Numbered from the stretch's first letter, positions 27,859-36,566 are shown. The stretch: DNA of 64,000 bases from Chryseobacterium joostei (GCF_003815775.1 NZ_CP033926.1:1-64000); one strand, 5' to 3'. Numbers and translations are program-made. The notes: generated from the sequence alone by a model not told the origin.

Positions 27859-29276
27859 TGGCAGTAATGGACGGGAGATATGCAGATGGTTCATCTGGGA
27901 AAAGAATAAAGCCTAATCTTTCCATGCTGCAAATCATTAATATGAGCATGGGGTTTTTGGGAATCCAAATGGCATTTGGGCTACAGAACGGAAATGCCAG
28001 CCGTATTCTGGCCAATTTAGGGGCAGATGTTCATGAATTATCATGGTTTTGGTTGGTAGCTCCCATTACCGGTTTGATCGTTCAGCCTATTATCGGGCAT
28101 ATGGGAGATAATACCTGGAGCCCGTTGGGAAGACGAAAACCTTACTTCTTAATTGGTGCTGTTTTGTGTGCCATAGGATTGGTTTTACTTCCAAATGCAG
28201 CTTCCGTAACTCAAATGTTTGCTGCAAATGCCTTGTTATTAGCCGTTATTTTCCTTGCTATGATGGATGCATCCGTAAACATTGCTATGGAGCCTTTCAG
28301 GGCTTTGGTTGGAGATATGCTTCCGAAACATCAAGGAACAATAGGATTTTCAGTGCAGACCATTTTGATTGGAATAGGAGCTGTACTCGGTTCTTATTTG
28401 CCGAATTGGTTGACGAAGCTTGGAATTTCTAATGAAGCCCCCAAAGGCTTTGTTGCAGATAATGTAATTTATTCCTTTTATGTGGGAGCTGCACTGCTGA
28501 TAATATCCATTTTATATACCATCATTACGACCAGAGAATATTCTCCACAAGAATTTGCTGAGTTTGAAGACGGAAAAGAAGCAGAACCTGAAAAATCAAA
28601 ATTTTCAGATATCTTCAAAGACTTTGCGACCATTCCTGTTCAAATGAAAAAGCTGGGAATTGTTCAGTTCTTCTCCTGGTTTGCATTATTTACCATGTGG
28701 GTATTTACTACCAGTGCGCTCGCAACTCATCATATGGGGCTGTCTCCGGAGGATACACACTCCAAGGCATTCAATGACGCCGGAGACTTAACAGGTAAAC
28801 TCTTTGGAATGTATAATCTTTGGGCAATACCATTTGCATTCTTATTAACTCCCATAGCAAAGTGGATCGGTAAAAAACAAACCCATGCTTTAGCCTTATT
28901 ATGTGGAGGGCTGGGACTGATTTCCATGTATTTTATCAAGGATGTAAACAATCTATGGGTTTCAATGATCGGACTTGGGTTTGCCTGGGCAAGCATCCTG
29001 GCAATGCCTTATGCCATGCTTATTGAAGTGATTCCGCAAAGAAAAATGGGGGTTTATATGGGGATATTCAATTTCTTTATTGTTATTCCGCAGATCATCA
29101 ATGGTTTATTCGGAGGACCAATTGTAAGTGGTGTTTTTGGTAAGCAGGCAATGGATTATGTAGTGGTAGGAGGTATTTGCATGCTGATTGGAGCTGTAGT
29201 CACCATGATTTTCGTTAAGTCAGACAACGAAACCCCTAAAGAAATTGAAGAGGAGATAAAACAGGTGCATTTTTAG
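27858..29276 (+). CDS. MFS sugar transporter, SLC45/MalT-like
   Basis: This is a 472-residue, 12-helix major-facilitator protein of the glycoside/SLC45-like type. Visible: GLQNGNASRILANLGA in the first loop, the MFS signature-like GHMGDNTWSPLGRRKPY between helices 2 and 3 (about 74-90), and a second-half repeat with PIAKWIGKKQTHAL. The start codon overlaps the stop of the preceding gene by one base, so translation is coupled. Next to GH13 and GH97 enzymes, its likely job is uptake of maltose, malto-oligosaccharide or glucose across the inner membrane. Confidence 0.9.
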   Translation: MAVMDGRYADGSSGKRIKPNLSMLQIINMSMGFLGIQMAFGLQNGNASRILANLGADVHELSWFWLVAPITGLIVQPIIGHMGDNTWSPLGRRKPYFLIGAVLCAIGLVLLPNAASVTQMFAANALLLAVIFLAMMDASVNIAMEPFRALVGDMLPKHQGTIGFSVQTILIGIGAVLGSYLPNWLTKLGISNEAPKGFVADNVIYSFYVGAALLIISILYTIITTREYSPQEFAEFEDGKEAEPEKSKFSDIFKDFATIPVQMKKLGIVQFFSWFALFTMWVFTTSALATHHMGLSPEDTHSKAFNDAGDLTGKLFGMYNLWAIPFAFLLTPIAKWIGKKQTHALALLCGGLGLISMYFIKDVNNLWVSMIGLGFAWASILAMPYAMLIEVIPQRKMGVYMGIFNFFIVIPQIINGLFGGPIVSGVFGKQAMDYVVVGGICMLIGAVVTMIFVKSDNETPKEIEEEIKQVHF

Positions 29277-29338
29277 TGAGAAATTAGAAGTATTATAGCA
29301 TCTATAGTATAAAACAATAGAATTCATATTCAATAGGA

Positions 29339-29354
29339 GCGGGCTTTAGCCCGC
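29339..29354 (+). terminator. GCGGGC hairpin after the sugar transporter gene
   Basis: GCGGGC (29339-29344), loop TTTA and GCCCGC (29349-29354), then TTTT. The same GGGCTTTAGCCC core forms the ppc terminator at 56100. A second small hairpin, TTGGC-GTTA-GCCAA, follows at 29378-29391. Confidence 0.65.
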
Positions 29355-29491
29355 TTTTGTATTTCAATAAAAATCCATTGGCGTTAGCCAAAACTTATTT
29401 ATATTTATAATCTTCTGTAAAAAGGTAAAACTCCGAATAGGTTAATTAAATTAGTATTTTTAATCACTTATTTAAATCAAAATTATAAAAG

Positions 29492-29947
29492 ATGTCAGAG
29501 ATTGAAGAACCGGATAATTCCGATGACCTTGGATTTACCCAAGAAGAATTGCTAGAATATGATAAACATGTGAATTTTTATTATACAAATATTATAACCT
29601 CACTAATTCTGTATACTTATAGTGTGGAACAATTAGATGAAATGGCTCCGGTTTTAATAGACCCATTAACGGAGCTATATGAAGAACTGGATTATGCATT
29701 TTTACCGGTTTTATTTGAAACAGTATTTAGAAACAAACTAATAGATGAGTCTCTTAAGTCTGAACTTTTAATGTTTAAAAAGAAAGTGGATGATATCCCT
29801 GTGGAAATTTGGGATTGGGAGTTTCTTGATACTAATGAAATCTGGAAAAACATAAAGATTGATGCTGATGAACTGCTAAATAAACTAAATATAGAAACCC
29901 GAAATTATAATACGGATTATACCACTATACTTTATAAAAACAAATAA
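29492..29947 (+). CDS. Hypothetical acidic protein
   Basis: A 151-residue soluble protein, rich in Asp, Glu and Leu, without signal peptide or membrane segment, and predicted to be mostly helical. I recognise no domain. It begins with a disordered acidic stretch (MSEIEEPDNSDDLGFTQEEL). It stands alone between the sugar transporter and the pirin gene, flanked on both sides by repeat-bearing intergenic DNA. The open frame, normal codon use and an ATG after AT-rich DNA support a real gene. Confidence 0.6.
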   Translation: MSEIEEPDNSDDLGFTQEELLEYDKHVNFYYTNIITSLILYTYSVEQLDEMAPVLIDPLTELYEELDYAFLPVLFETVFRNKLIDESLKSELLMFKKKVDDIPVEIWDWEFLDTNEIWKNIKIDADELLNKLNIETRNYNTDYTTILYKNK

Positions 29948-29977
29948 AAATTTCCCATTGAAATAGGATAATAATTT

Positions 29978-30212
29978 CTCGTAGATTTCACAGATGTTTA
30001 TAACTATCTGATATAACCTGTTCAATTCGCTCACTCTGTAAGAAAAACAATATCCAACCTGAAATTTTATAAAAGATAAAATCCTTGCGTCTTTGCGTAA
30101 TCTAATTTATCAGCAATTTTATCCTTTCGAAAACCATTCATTCCTTTCTTAACCTACATCAACTTTTTTCACCATCACATCCCTTACATTTGTACTATAA
30201 ATAATCACAGAA
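29978..30212. repeat. Intergenic DNA with two dispersed repeat types
   Basis: CAGATGTTTATA at 29991-30002 recurs at 56196-56207 in a similar GTAGATT...CAGATG setting. AAGATAAAATCCTTGCGTC at 30073-30091 recurs exactly at 51102-51120. Both lie only in gene-free DNA. Confidence 0.6.
30185..30192 (+). promoter_or_regulatory. -7 promoter element of the pirin gene
   Basis: TACATTTG matches TAnnTTTG and ends 20 bp before the ATG at 30213. No clear -33 TTTG was found. Confidence 0.5.
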
Positions 30213-30941
30213 ATGAAAACAGTATATCATAAAGCAGATTCAAGAGGCCATGCTAATCATGGTTGGTTAAACTCTTACCATACATTCAGTTTTGCAAACT
30301 ATCAAAACAATGACAGAACGAACTTTGGTGTTTTAAGAGTATTGAACGACGATACCGTTTCTCAGGGAATGGGATTCGGAACACACCCACACAGAGATAT
30401 GGAAATTATATCCATTCCTTTGGAGGGAGATTTGGAGCATAAAGATTCAATGGGTACTACTGCGGTAATCAAAAAAGGTGAAATTCAGGTGATGAGTGCC
30501 GGAACCGGAGTGATGCACAGCGAATACAATAAAAATAAAGATGAAGAAGTAAAATTCCTACAGATTTGGGTCTTTCCTAGAGAATTGAATGTTGAACCAA
30601 GATATGACCAGAAAAGCATTAAAGAAGGTGAAAAAATCAACGGATTCCAACAGATTTTATCTCCAAATAAAAATGATGATGGAGTTTGGATTCATCAGGA
30701 TGCCTGGTTCAATTTGGCTAACTTCAAAAAAGGAAATGGAAAAAACTATATGTTGAACAAAAAAGGAAACGGCGTCTATGCTTTTGTTTTAAAAGGAAGT
30801 GCAAAAGTAGGAGATCGTGTCCTTAATGAAAGAGACGGTTTGGGAATCTGGGATACACAAAGTTTTAATATTGAAGCCGTAGAAGACACCGAAATATTAT
30901 TAATGGAAGTCCCAATGGAATTGCCATCTTATCTTAAATAA
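30213..30941 (+). CDS. Pirin family protein
   Basis: A bicupin with the N-terminal pirin metal site: the two His of THPHRDME (about 56-61), then His and Glu of MHSEYN (about 100-105). These are the four ligands known from human pirin and E. coli YhhW. Length 242 is in the range for bacterial pirins, some of which act as quercetinases. It is followed after a 103-bp gap, containing an inverted repeat, by an FMN reductase gene on the same strand, a pairing that suggests a shared redox role (inference). Confidence 0.94.
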   Translation: MKTVYHKADSRGHANHGWLNSYHTFSFANYQNNDRTNFGVLRVLNDDTVSQGMGFGTHPHRDMEIISIPLEGDLEHKDSMGTTAVIKKGEIQVMSAGTGVMHSEYNKNKDEEVKFLQIWVFPRELNVEPRYDQKSIKEGEKINGFQQILSPNKNDDGVWIHQDAWFNLANFKKGNGKNYMLNKKGNGVYAFVLKGSAKVGDRVLNERDGLGIWDTQSFNIEAVEDTEILLMEVPMELPSYLK

Positions 30942-30975
30942 AAAACTAAATTTGTATTCTTAAAAATTAAAAATA

Positions 30976-31022
30976 ATATCAAACCACAGTCAGTAAAATT
31001 CTTGTGGATGGTGGTTTGGTAT
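30976..31022. repeat. Inverted repeat upstream of the FMN reductase gene
   Basis: ATATCAAACCAC (30976-30987) pairs with GTGGTTTGGTAT (31011-31022), one wobble pair and a 23-nt loop. It ends 22 bp before the ATG. No T run follows, so it is more likely an operator or an mRNA leader hairpin than a terminator. Confidence 0.5.
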
Positions 31023-31044
31023 AACTTAAAAATAAATACTACAT

Positions 31045-31596
31045 ATGAAAATTTTAGCAATAGCAGGAAGTAATTCAGACGTTTCAATGAACAAGCAGCT
31101 GGTAGCCTATGCATCAACATTATTTGAAAATGCAGAAGTAGAAGTAGTGGATTTGAATCCTTTCGAAATGCCAATCTATAAACATGAAAGAGAATTAGCA
31201 GATGGTGTGCCTCAGGAAGCTCATGACTTTGCCTCCAAGATTGATGGAGCAAACGTATTACTGGTTGCTTTGGCAGAACATAACGGAACCTATTCTACAG
31301 CATTTAAAAATGTGTTCGACTGGGTGTCCAGAATTAAGGACAGAACCGTTTGGAATGAAGTGCCAATGCTATTGATGGCTACATCTCCGGGAGGTAGAGG
31401 TGGTGCAGGAGTTTTGGATGCAGCATCAAAGCGTTTCCCTTTCCACGGTGGAAATGTGGTAGAAACTTTCTCACTTCCTTTCTTTAACGACAACTTTGAT
31501 AAAGCTGCACAAAAAATTTCTAATGAAGAGAAAAACAGCGAATTAAAGGAAAAAATCAAGAAGATTGCAGCCATTGAAACCATCCTTGAAAAATAG
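31045..31596 (+). CDS. NAD(P)H-dependent FMN reductase-like oxidoreductase
   Basis: This flavodoxin-like protein of 183 residues starts with KILAIAGSNSDVSMNKQL, the phosphate-binding loop of the NADPH-dependent FMN reductase family. It continues with EHNGTYSTAFKNVFDW (about 74-89) and the flavin-contacting SPGGRGG (about 113-119). It probably reduces FMN, quinones or related compounds in the cytoplasm. It sits downstream of the pirin gene in the same direction. Confidence 0.9.
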   Translation: MKILAIAGSNSDVSMNKQLVAYASTLFENAEVEVVDLNPFEMPIYKHERELADGVPQEAHDFASKIDGANVLLVALAEHNGTYSTAFKNVFDWVSRIKDRTVWNEVPMLLMATSPGGRGGAGVLDAASKRFPFHGGNVVETFSLPFFNDNFDKAAQKISNEEKNSELKEKIKKIAAIETILEK

Positions 31597-31598
31597 AA

Positions 31599-31629
31599 TT
31601 TGAATATTCATTTAAAATTACTATTTTTG
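31599..31629 (+). promoter_or_regulatory. Textbook promoter of a short unit before purM
   Basis: TTTG (31599-31602), a 19-bp spacer and TATTTTTG (31622-31629) match the Bacteroidota promoter consensus completely. It lies directly after the FMN reductase stop codon and 15 bp before a 24-codon ORF. Confidence 0.7.
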
Positions 31630-31635
31630 CAAAAA

Positions 31636-31757
31636 GAAAAGAGATGAAAATTCAGACCTCCTATAAACAATGTTTTTCTCATAAAGGGAAAATTGTGGAC
31701 TCTGAAATTCTGAGATAAAATAACGGCCGATAATCTGAAAAGATTGTCGGCTTTTTT
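31636..31757 (+). ncRNA. Short transcript (sRNA, leader or 24-residue ORF) upstream of purM
   Basis: A promoter at 31599-31629 and a strong terminator at 31726-31757 bracket roughly 120 nt. Inside is an ORF of 24 codons (31644-31718, MKIQTSYKQCFSHKGKIVDS then EILR). I do not recognise the peptide or the RNA, and purine and PRPP riboswitch motifs are not apparent. It may be a small RNA, a leader peptide with attenuator for purM 149 bp downstream, or a microprotein gene. Confidence 0.45.
31726..31757 (+). terminator. Strong terminator of the short unit before purM
   Basis: GCCGATAATCT (31726-31736), tetraloop GAAA and AGATTGTCGGC (31741-31751) give an 11-bp stem with one G-U, followed by six T. 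Confidence 0.85.
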
Positions 31758-31800
31758 GTTTTTTAAAATCGAGTATAAAAAGTAATTATTAAAATAAAAT

Positions 31801-31905
31801 GTACCAATATACTAATGTATCAATTTACCAATTCTCCGGTTTCCAAAGTGAAGCTATTGTTACATTGCTAGACTGATATATTGTTACATTATTAAATTAT
31901 TAAAC
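31801..31905. repeat. Dispersed AT-rich intergenic repeat before purM
   Basis: GTATCAATTTACCAAT (31817-31832) and ATTGTTACATTG (31856-31867) both recur exactly in the purN-purH spacer (33559-33574 and 33581-33592). TTGTTACATT occurs again at 31881. With the short transcript this fills the 309-bp gap between the FMN reductase gene and purM. Confidence 0.65.
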
Positions 31906-32898
31906 ATGAGCAACACTTACAAATCAGCAGGAGTAGACAAAGAAGAAGGATACAAAACGGTTGACAAGATCAAAAAAGCGGTCGGTGAAACCCATAACTC
32001 CAATGTATTGAACCACTTGGGAAGTTTTGGTGCTTTCTATGAGATCGGAGGATATAAAAATCCGGTTCTTGTTTCAGGAACAGATGGAGTAGGAACAAAG
32101 CTGAAGGTAGCTTTGGATACTAAAAAATACGACTCTATTGGTGTAGACTGTTTCGCCATGTGTGCCAATGATATTCTTTGTCACGGTGCTAAGCCATTAT
32201 TCTTTTTAGATTATTTAGCTTGTGGTAAACTGGATTCTGAAATTGCAGCTGAGATCGTTTTAGGAATGGTGAAGGCTTGTAAGGATAACAACTGTGCATT
32301 AATTGGTGGAGAAACTGCTGAAATGCCGGGAATGTACCAGCCAGGAGATTATGATGTTGCAGGGTTCTGTGTAGGAATCGTGGAAAAGGACCAAATTATT
32401 GATGGTTCTAACATTAAGCCAGGTAACAAAATTATTGCATTACCAAGCTCAGGATTCCATTCAAATGGATTCTCTTTAGTAAGAAAAGTATTCCCGAACT
32501 TTGAAGAGGAGTTTGAAGGAAAACCTTTATATGAAACCCTTTTAGTTCCAACAAGATTATATTTCAAGGATATTCACAAAGTATTGGAAGAAGTAAAAGT
32601 AGGTGGAATTGCTCATATTACAGGTGGTGGACTTTACGAAAACGTTCCAAGAATCATCCCTGAAGGACTTTGTGCTTCTATCGACGGTTCAAAAATCAGA
32701 ATTCCAAGTGTAATGCTTGAACTGGAGAAAAGAGGTGGAGTAACTCGTGAGGAAATGTACGGAACATTCAATATGGGTGTTGGGATGATTATCGTTGTTG
32801 ATGCAGACCACGCTGAGAAAGTTTTACACCTTCTTGATGATGCTTACGAAATTGGTGAGATCACAGAAAGTGCAGAGAAAATTAATTTATCACTATAA
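31906..32898 (+). CDS. purM: Phosphoribosylformylglycinamidine cyclo-ligase (AIR synthetase)
   Basis: Fifth step of de novo purine synthesis: ATP-dependent closure of FGAM to AIR. Family motifs are visible: VSGTDGVGTKLKVA (about 57-70), DCFAMCANDILCHGAKPLFF (about 82-101), GGETAEMPGMYQPGDYDVAGF (about 130-150), GGIAHITGGGLYENVPRI (about 231-248) and FNMGVGM. Length 330 is typical. It starts the purM-purN-purH group. I found no clean promoter directly upstream, so its own start site, or read-through from the short unit, is open. Confidence 0.98.
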   Translation: MSNTYKSAGVDKEEGYKTVDKIKKAVGETHNSNVLNHLGSFGAFYEIGGYKNPVLVSGTDGVGTKLKVALDTKKYDSIGVDCFAMCANDILCHGAKPLFFLDYLACGKLDSEIAAEIVLGMVKACKDNNCALIGGETAEMPGMYQPGDYDVAGFCVGIVEKDQIIDGSNIKPGNKIIALPSSGFHSNGFSLVRKVFPNFEEEFEGKPLYETLLVPTRLYFKDIHKVLEEVKVGGIAHITGGGLYENVPRIIPEGLCASIDGSKIRIPSVMLELEKRGGVTREEMYGTFNMGVGMIIVVDADHAEKVLHLLDDAYEIGEITESAEKINLSL

Positions 32899-32974
32899 AT
32901 AAATGTATGAACGTAAAAAGTATTTCTGATTTTAAGTCATAAATACATTAATACTTTTTACATTTTACAAGAAT

Positions 32975-33541
32975 ATGAAGAACATCGTTGTACTCGTATC
33001 CGGTTCAGGAACCAATCTGCAGAGAATCATTGATACCATTGAAGCTGGAGAAATTCAGAACGCAAAAGTAAATTTGGTTGTTGCTGACAGAGAGTGTTTC
33101 GGATTGGAAAGAGCAAAGAATCATAATATAGAAAACATACTCATCCCAAGAGGAAAGAGCTTCAGCAGCGAATTGGCTAAAGTAATCCCACAAGATACAG
33201 ATCTGATCGTATTGGCAGGATTTTTATCCATTTTAAAATCTGAGTTCTGCGAAAACTGGAATGGTAAGATAATCAATATTCATCCTGCATTGCTTCCGAA
33301 GTTCGGAGGAAAAGGAATGTGGGGAATGAACGTTCATAATGCAGTAATTGAAGCTAAAGAAGTAGAGAGTGGGGCAACAGTGCATTTTGTAACGCCGGGC
33401 ATTGATGAAGGAGAGGCTATTCTTCAAAAATCTTTTGAAGTAACAGCTGATGATACTCCTGAAACACTGGCTCAGAAAGTTCATCAAATTGAATATGAAA
33501 TATTTCCAATAGCGATCAACAAGGTCCTGGGAAATAAATAA
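32975..33541 (+). CDS. purN: Phosphoribosylglycinamide formyltransferase
   Basis: Formyl transfer from 10-formyl-THF to GAR. Visible: the N-terminal VLVSGSGTNLQRIID (about 6-20), the active-site INIHPALLPKFGG (about 97-109) with catalytic Asn and His, and the Asp of VTPGIDEGEAI (about 137-147). Length 188 is the normal PurN size. It follows purM after 76 bp on the same strand. Confidence 0.97.
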   Translation: MKNIVVLVSGSGTNLQRIIDTIEAGEIQNAKVNLVVADRECFGLERAKNHNIENILIPRGKSFSSELAKVIPQDTDLIVLAGFLSILKSEFCENWNGKIINIHPALLPKFGGKGMWGMNVHNAVIEAKEVESGATVHFVTPGIDEGEAILQKSFEVTADDTPETLAQKVHQIEYEIFPIAINKVLGNK

Positions 33542-33606
33542 TGTATCAGTTTAACAACGTATCAATTTACCAATAGTTTAATTGTTACATTGTTAAACTG
33601 ATACAT
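33541..33606. repeat. Intergenic palindromic repeat in the purN-purH gap
   Basis: Arms ATGTATCAGTTTAACAA (33541-33557) and TTGTTAAACTGATACAT (33590-33606) are a perfect 17-bp inverted repeat. Between them lie sequences shared with the purM upstream spacer. A 20-codon ORF (33613-33675, MSKNLSKIKVSSDVKDPDTV) follows; I do not recognise it. Confidence 0.7.
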
Positions 33607-33708
33607 TGATACATGAGCAAAAATCTAAGTAAAATAAAAGTAAGTTCGGACGTGAAAGACCCGGACACAGTTTGAAATAGCTGTAAAAAGTAAAAAATTG
33701 AAAGTAAA

Positions 33709-35226
33709 ATGAGTAAAAAGAGAGTTTTAATCAGCGTATCTGACAAGAGCGGATTAATTGAGTTCGCACAGTTTTTAGAAGCTCAGAACTATGAGTTGAT
33801 CTCCACAGGAGGAACGTTCAAACATTTGAAAGACGCTGGTTTAAATCCCATTCAGATTGATGAGGTAACCAATTTCCCTGAAATGTTGGACGGAAGAGTG
33901 AAAACTCTACACCCAAAAGTTCACGGTGGATTGCTAGCTGTTCGTAACAACGAAGAGCACATGAAAACGGTTCAGGAGCACGGAATTGGTCTGATTGACA
34001 TGGTTATCGTAAACCTTTATCCTTTCTTTGAAAATGTAAATAAGAATATTTCATTACACGAGAAAGTAGAGTTTATCGATATCGGTGGTCCATCAATGCT
34101 TCGTTCTGCAGCAAAAAACTTTGATTCTGTAACGGTAATTACTGATGTAGAAGACTACACAACAGTAAAACTGGAAATGGAGCAAAACGGTGATACATAC
34201 ATCGAAACCCGTAAAAAGCTTGCAGGAAAAGTATTCAACCTTACATCTGCTTATGATGCAGCTATTTCAAGAATGCTTTTAGATGAGGAATATCCTACGT
34301 ATTTAAATGCTTCTTACAAAAAAGTTGCTGACCTAAGATACGGCGAAAACCCTCACCAAACTGCTGCTTACTATGTTTCTACTTTCGAGAATGGAGCAAT
34401 GAAGGACTTCGAACAGCTTGGTGGTAAAGAACTTTCTTTCAACAATCTTCGTGATATGGACCTTTGCTGGAAAGTGGTTACTGAATTCAAAGAAGAAATG
34501 GCTTGTTGTGCAGTAAAACACTCTACCCCTTGTGGTGTTGCAATCGGTACTTCAGCATTGGAAACTTACCAAAAAACATTCGAATGTGATCCGGTATCCA
34601 TCTTTGGCGGAATTGTTGCTATGAACTATAAAATCGATGCAGCTACAGCTGAGGAATTAAACAAAACATTCCTTGAGATTGTAATGGCACCCGATTTCGA
34701 TGAAGAAGCTCTTGAGGTTTTAAGAAAAAAGAAAAACCTGAGAATCATCAAAATTGTAAACCCAGTTTCAGACAAGCAGACTTGGGTGAAAGTGGACGGT
34801 GGTATCTTGGTTCAGGATAACGATACTCATTTCTCTGATGATATTAAGGTGGTAACTGAAGTTCAGCCTACAGAAGAGCAGAAAAAAGCATTGCTTTTCT
34901 CTCAAAGAGTTGTAAAATATGTGAAATCAAACGCTATTGTAGTTTCCAACGGAATTCAGGCTTTCGGAATCGGAGGTGGACAGGTGAACAGAATCTGGGC
35001 TACACAACAGGCTATTGAAAGAGCAAAAGAAAAATTCACAGGAGATTTAGTATTAGCTTCAGATGCGTTTTTCCCTTTCCGTGATGTGGTGGATTTCTGC
35101 GCTCAGGAAGGTATTAAGGCTATCATTCAGCCGGGTGGAAGTGTAAAAGATCAGGATAGTGTAGAAGCTGCAAATGAGCACGGTATCCCAATGATGTTTA
35201 CAGGTGTTAGACACTTTTTCCATTAA
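33709..35226 (+). CDS. purH: Bifunctional AICAR transformylase/IMP cyclohydrolase
   Basis: Last two steps to IMP. The N-terminal IMP cyclohydrolase (MGS-like) domain shows [19 protein letters not shown] and [18 protein letters not shown] motifs (here [20 protein letters not shown], about 62-81). The transformylase domain shows [14 protein letters not shown] (about 209-222), [15 protein letters not shown] (about 266-280, with the catalytic Lys-His pair) and the C-terminal RHFFH. Length 505 is usual. It is separated from purN by a 167-bp repeat-bearing gap, so co-transcription is likely but not certain. Confidence 0.98.
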   Translation: MSKKRVLISVSDKSGLIEFAQFLEAQNYELISTGGTFKHLKDAGLNPIQIDEVTNFPEMLDGRVKTLHPKVHGGLLAVRNNEEHMKTVQEHGIGLIDMVIVNLYPFFENVNKNISLHEKVEFIDIGGPSMLRSAAKNFDSVTVITDVEDYTTVKLEMEQNGDTYIETRKKLAGKVFNLTSAYDAAISRMLLDEEYPTYLNASYKKVADLRYGENPHQTAAYYVSTFENGAMKDFEQLGGKELSFNNLRDMDLCWKVVTEFKEEMACCAVKHSTPCGVAIGTSALETYQKTFECDPVSIFGGIVAMNYKIDAATAEELNKTFLEIVMAPDFDEEALEVLRKKKNLRIIKIVNPVSDKQTWVKVDGGILVQDNDTHFSDDIKVVTEVQPTEEQKKALLFSQRVVKYVKSNAIVVSNGIQAFGIGGGQVNRIWATQQAIERAKEKFTGDLVLASDAFFPFRDVVDFCAQEGIKAIIQPGGSVKDQDSVEAANEHGIPMMFTGVRHFFH

Positions 35227-35255
35227 TTAAAATAGAATTAAAAAATAATTAGGGA

Positions 35256-35287
35256 TTGTATTTTTAGCATTCAAAATTATATATTTG
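35256..35287 (+). promoter_or_regulatory. Internal promoter before purD
   Basis: TTG (35256-35258), a 21-bp spacer and TATATTTG (35280-35287) match the -33/-7 pattern, 28 bp before the purD ATG. No terminator separates purH from purD. Confidence 0.6.
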
Positions 35288-35315
35288 TAAAATAAGACTA
35301 GATAATAAATAAAGT

Positions 35316-36554
35316 ATGAGAATATTAATCATAGGTGAAGGCGGTAGAGAATCTGCTTTAGCGGCAAAGCTTCAGAATGACTCAAGAATTTCTAAAATGT
35401 TTTTTGCTAACGGGAATGCTACTACCGATGTAATAGGGAAAAATGTTCATTTATCAGAAATCAAAGAACTTAGAGATTTCGCTATTAAAGAAAAGGTTGA
35501 TCTTACGATTGTAGGTCCAGAAGCTCCACTAGTTGCGGGGTTAAAGGATGAGTTCAAAAAACACGATCTTAAGGTTTTCGGACCCACTCAGAAAGTGGCA
35601 AGCCTTGAAGGAAGTAAGGCTTTCTCTAAGAAATTTATGCAGACCTATGATATCAAAACAGCAAAAGCTGTAGTATTTGATTCATATAATGAGGCTAAAG
35701 AATATGTGCAGACACAGCAGTATCCTTTAGTAATCAAGGCAAGTGGTTTAGCAGGTGGAAAAGGTGTTGTTATTTGTGACACTCTTGAAGAAGCTGAAGC
35801 TACCATCCATGATTTCATGATCAGAAGAATCTATGGAGATGCTGGTATCCGTTTAGTTATCGAAGAATATTTACAAGGTTTTGAGGCATCTATCATCGCT
35901 TTTTCAAATGGTGAAAAGCTGTTCCCTTGTGTAGCTGCAAAAGATTATAAAAAAGCTGGAAACGGAGATACAGGACCAAACACAGGAGGTATGGGATCTG
36001 TAGCACCAAGTCCGGAATTTACTCAGGAGCACTATGCAGATTTCGAGAAAAATATCTTAGAACCAACCATTACAGGTCTTAAGGCTGAAGGCTTCGGATT
36101 CAAAGGAATCATCTTCTTCGGATTGATGGTAACTAAAAATGGGGCTTACCTTCTTGAGTACAACATGAGATTCGGAGATCCTGAAACTCAGGTATTGATG
36201 GCTCTTATGGAAAATAATCTTCTGGATGTGATCCAAGACTGTATGGAAGGAAAAGACATCGAGCTTAAGTTCAAGGACGAAAAGGCAGTTTGTCTTGTAA
36301 TGTGTTCAGGAGGATATCCTAGAAACATTGAAACAGGCTTTGCAATTACAGGTGAAGATAAAGTACATCATAGTAAACTATTATATGCAGGAGCTATCAG
36401 AAAAGGAGACAAAGTGGTTTCCAATGGTGGTAGAGTATTGAACATTGTGGCTACAGGAGCTACTTTCGAAGATGCCCGCAAGAAAGTTTACGAAGACGCA
36501 GGTCATGTACATTTCGATTACGGCTTCTACAGAGAAGACATCGGAAAGTTTTAA
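35316..36554 (+). CDS. purD: Phosphoribosylamine-glycine ligase
   Basis: GAR synthetase, second step of purine synthesis, an ATP-grasp enzyme. The N-terminal motif is MRILIIGEGGRESALAAKL. The ATP-grasp part includes YPLVIKASGLAGGKGVVIC (about 137-155) and GDTGPNTGGMGSVAP (about 219-233). Metal and product sites appear in LLEYNMRFGDPETQ (about 276-289). Length 412 is typical. It has its own promoter inside the purine group and a strong terminator after it. Confidence 0.98.
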   Translation: MRILIIGEGGRESALAAKLQNDSRISKMFFANGNATTDVIGKNVHLSEIKELRDFAIKEKVDLTIVGPEAPLVAGLKDEFKKHDLKVFGPTQKVASLEGSKAFSKKFMQTYDIKTAKAVVFDSYNEAKEYVQTQQYPLVIKASGLAGGKGVVICDTLEEAEATIHDFMIRRIYGDAGIRLVIEEYLQGFEASIIAFSNGEKLFPCVAAKDYKKAGNGDTGPNTGGMGSVAPSPEFTQEHYADFEKNILEPTITGLKAEGFGFKGIIFFGLMVTKNGAYLLEYNMRFGDPETQVLMALMENNLLDVIQDCMEGKDIELKFKDEKAVCLVMCSGGYPRNIETGFAITGEDKVHHSKLLYAGAIRKGDKVVSNGGRVLNIVATGATFEDARKKVYEDAGHVHFDYGFYREDIGKF

Positions 36555-36566
36555 TAAAAAATCATG

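Noticed and set aside
31760..31905. Purine or PRPP riboswitch before purM
   Set aside because: I looked for the conserved purine-aptamer and ykkC/PRPP motifs and found none. The sequence is mainly a dispersed AT-rich repeat.
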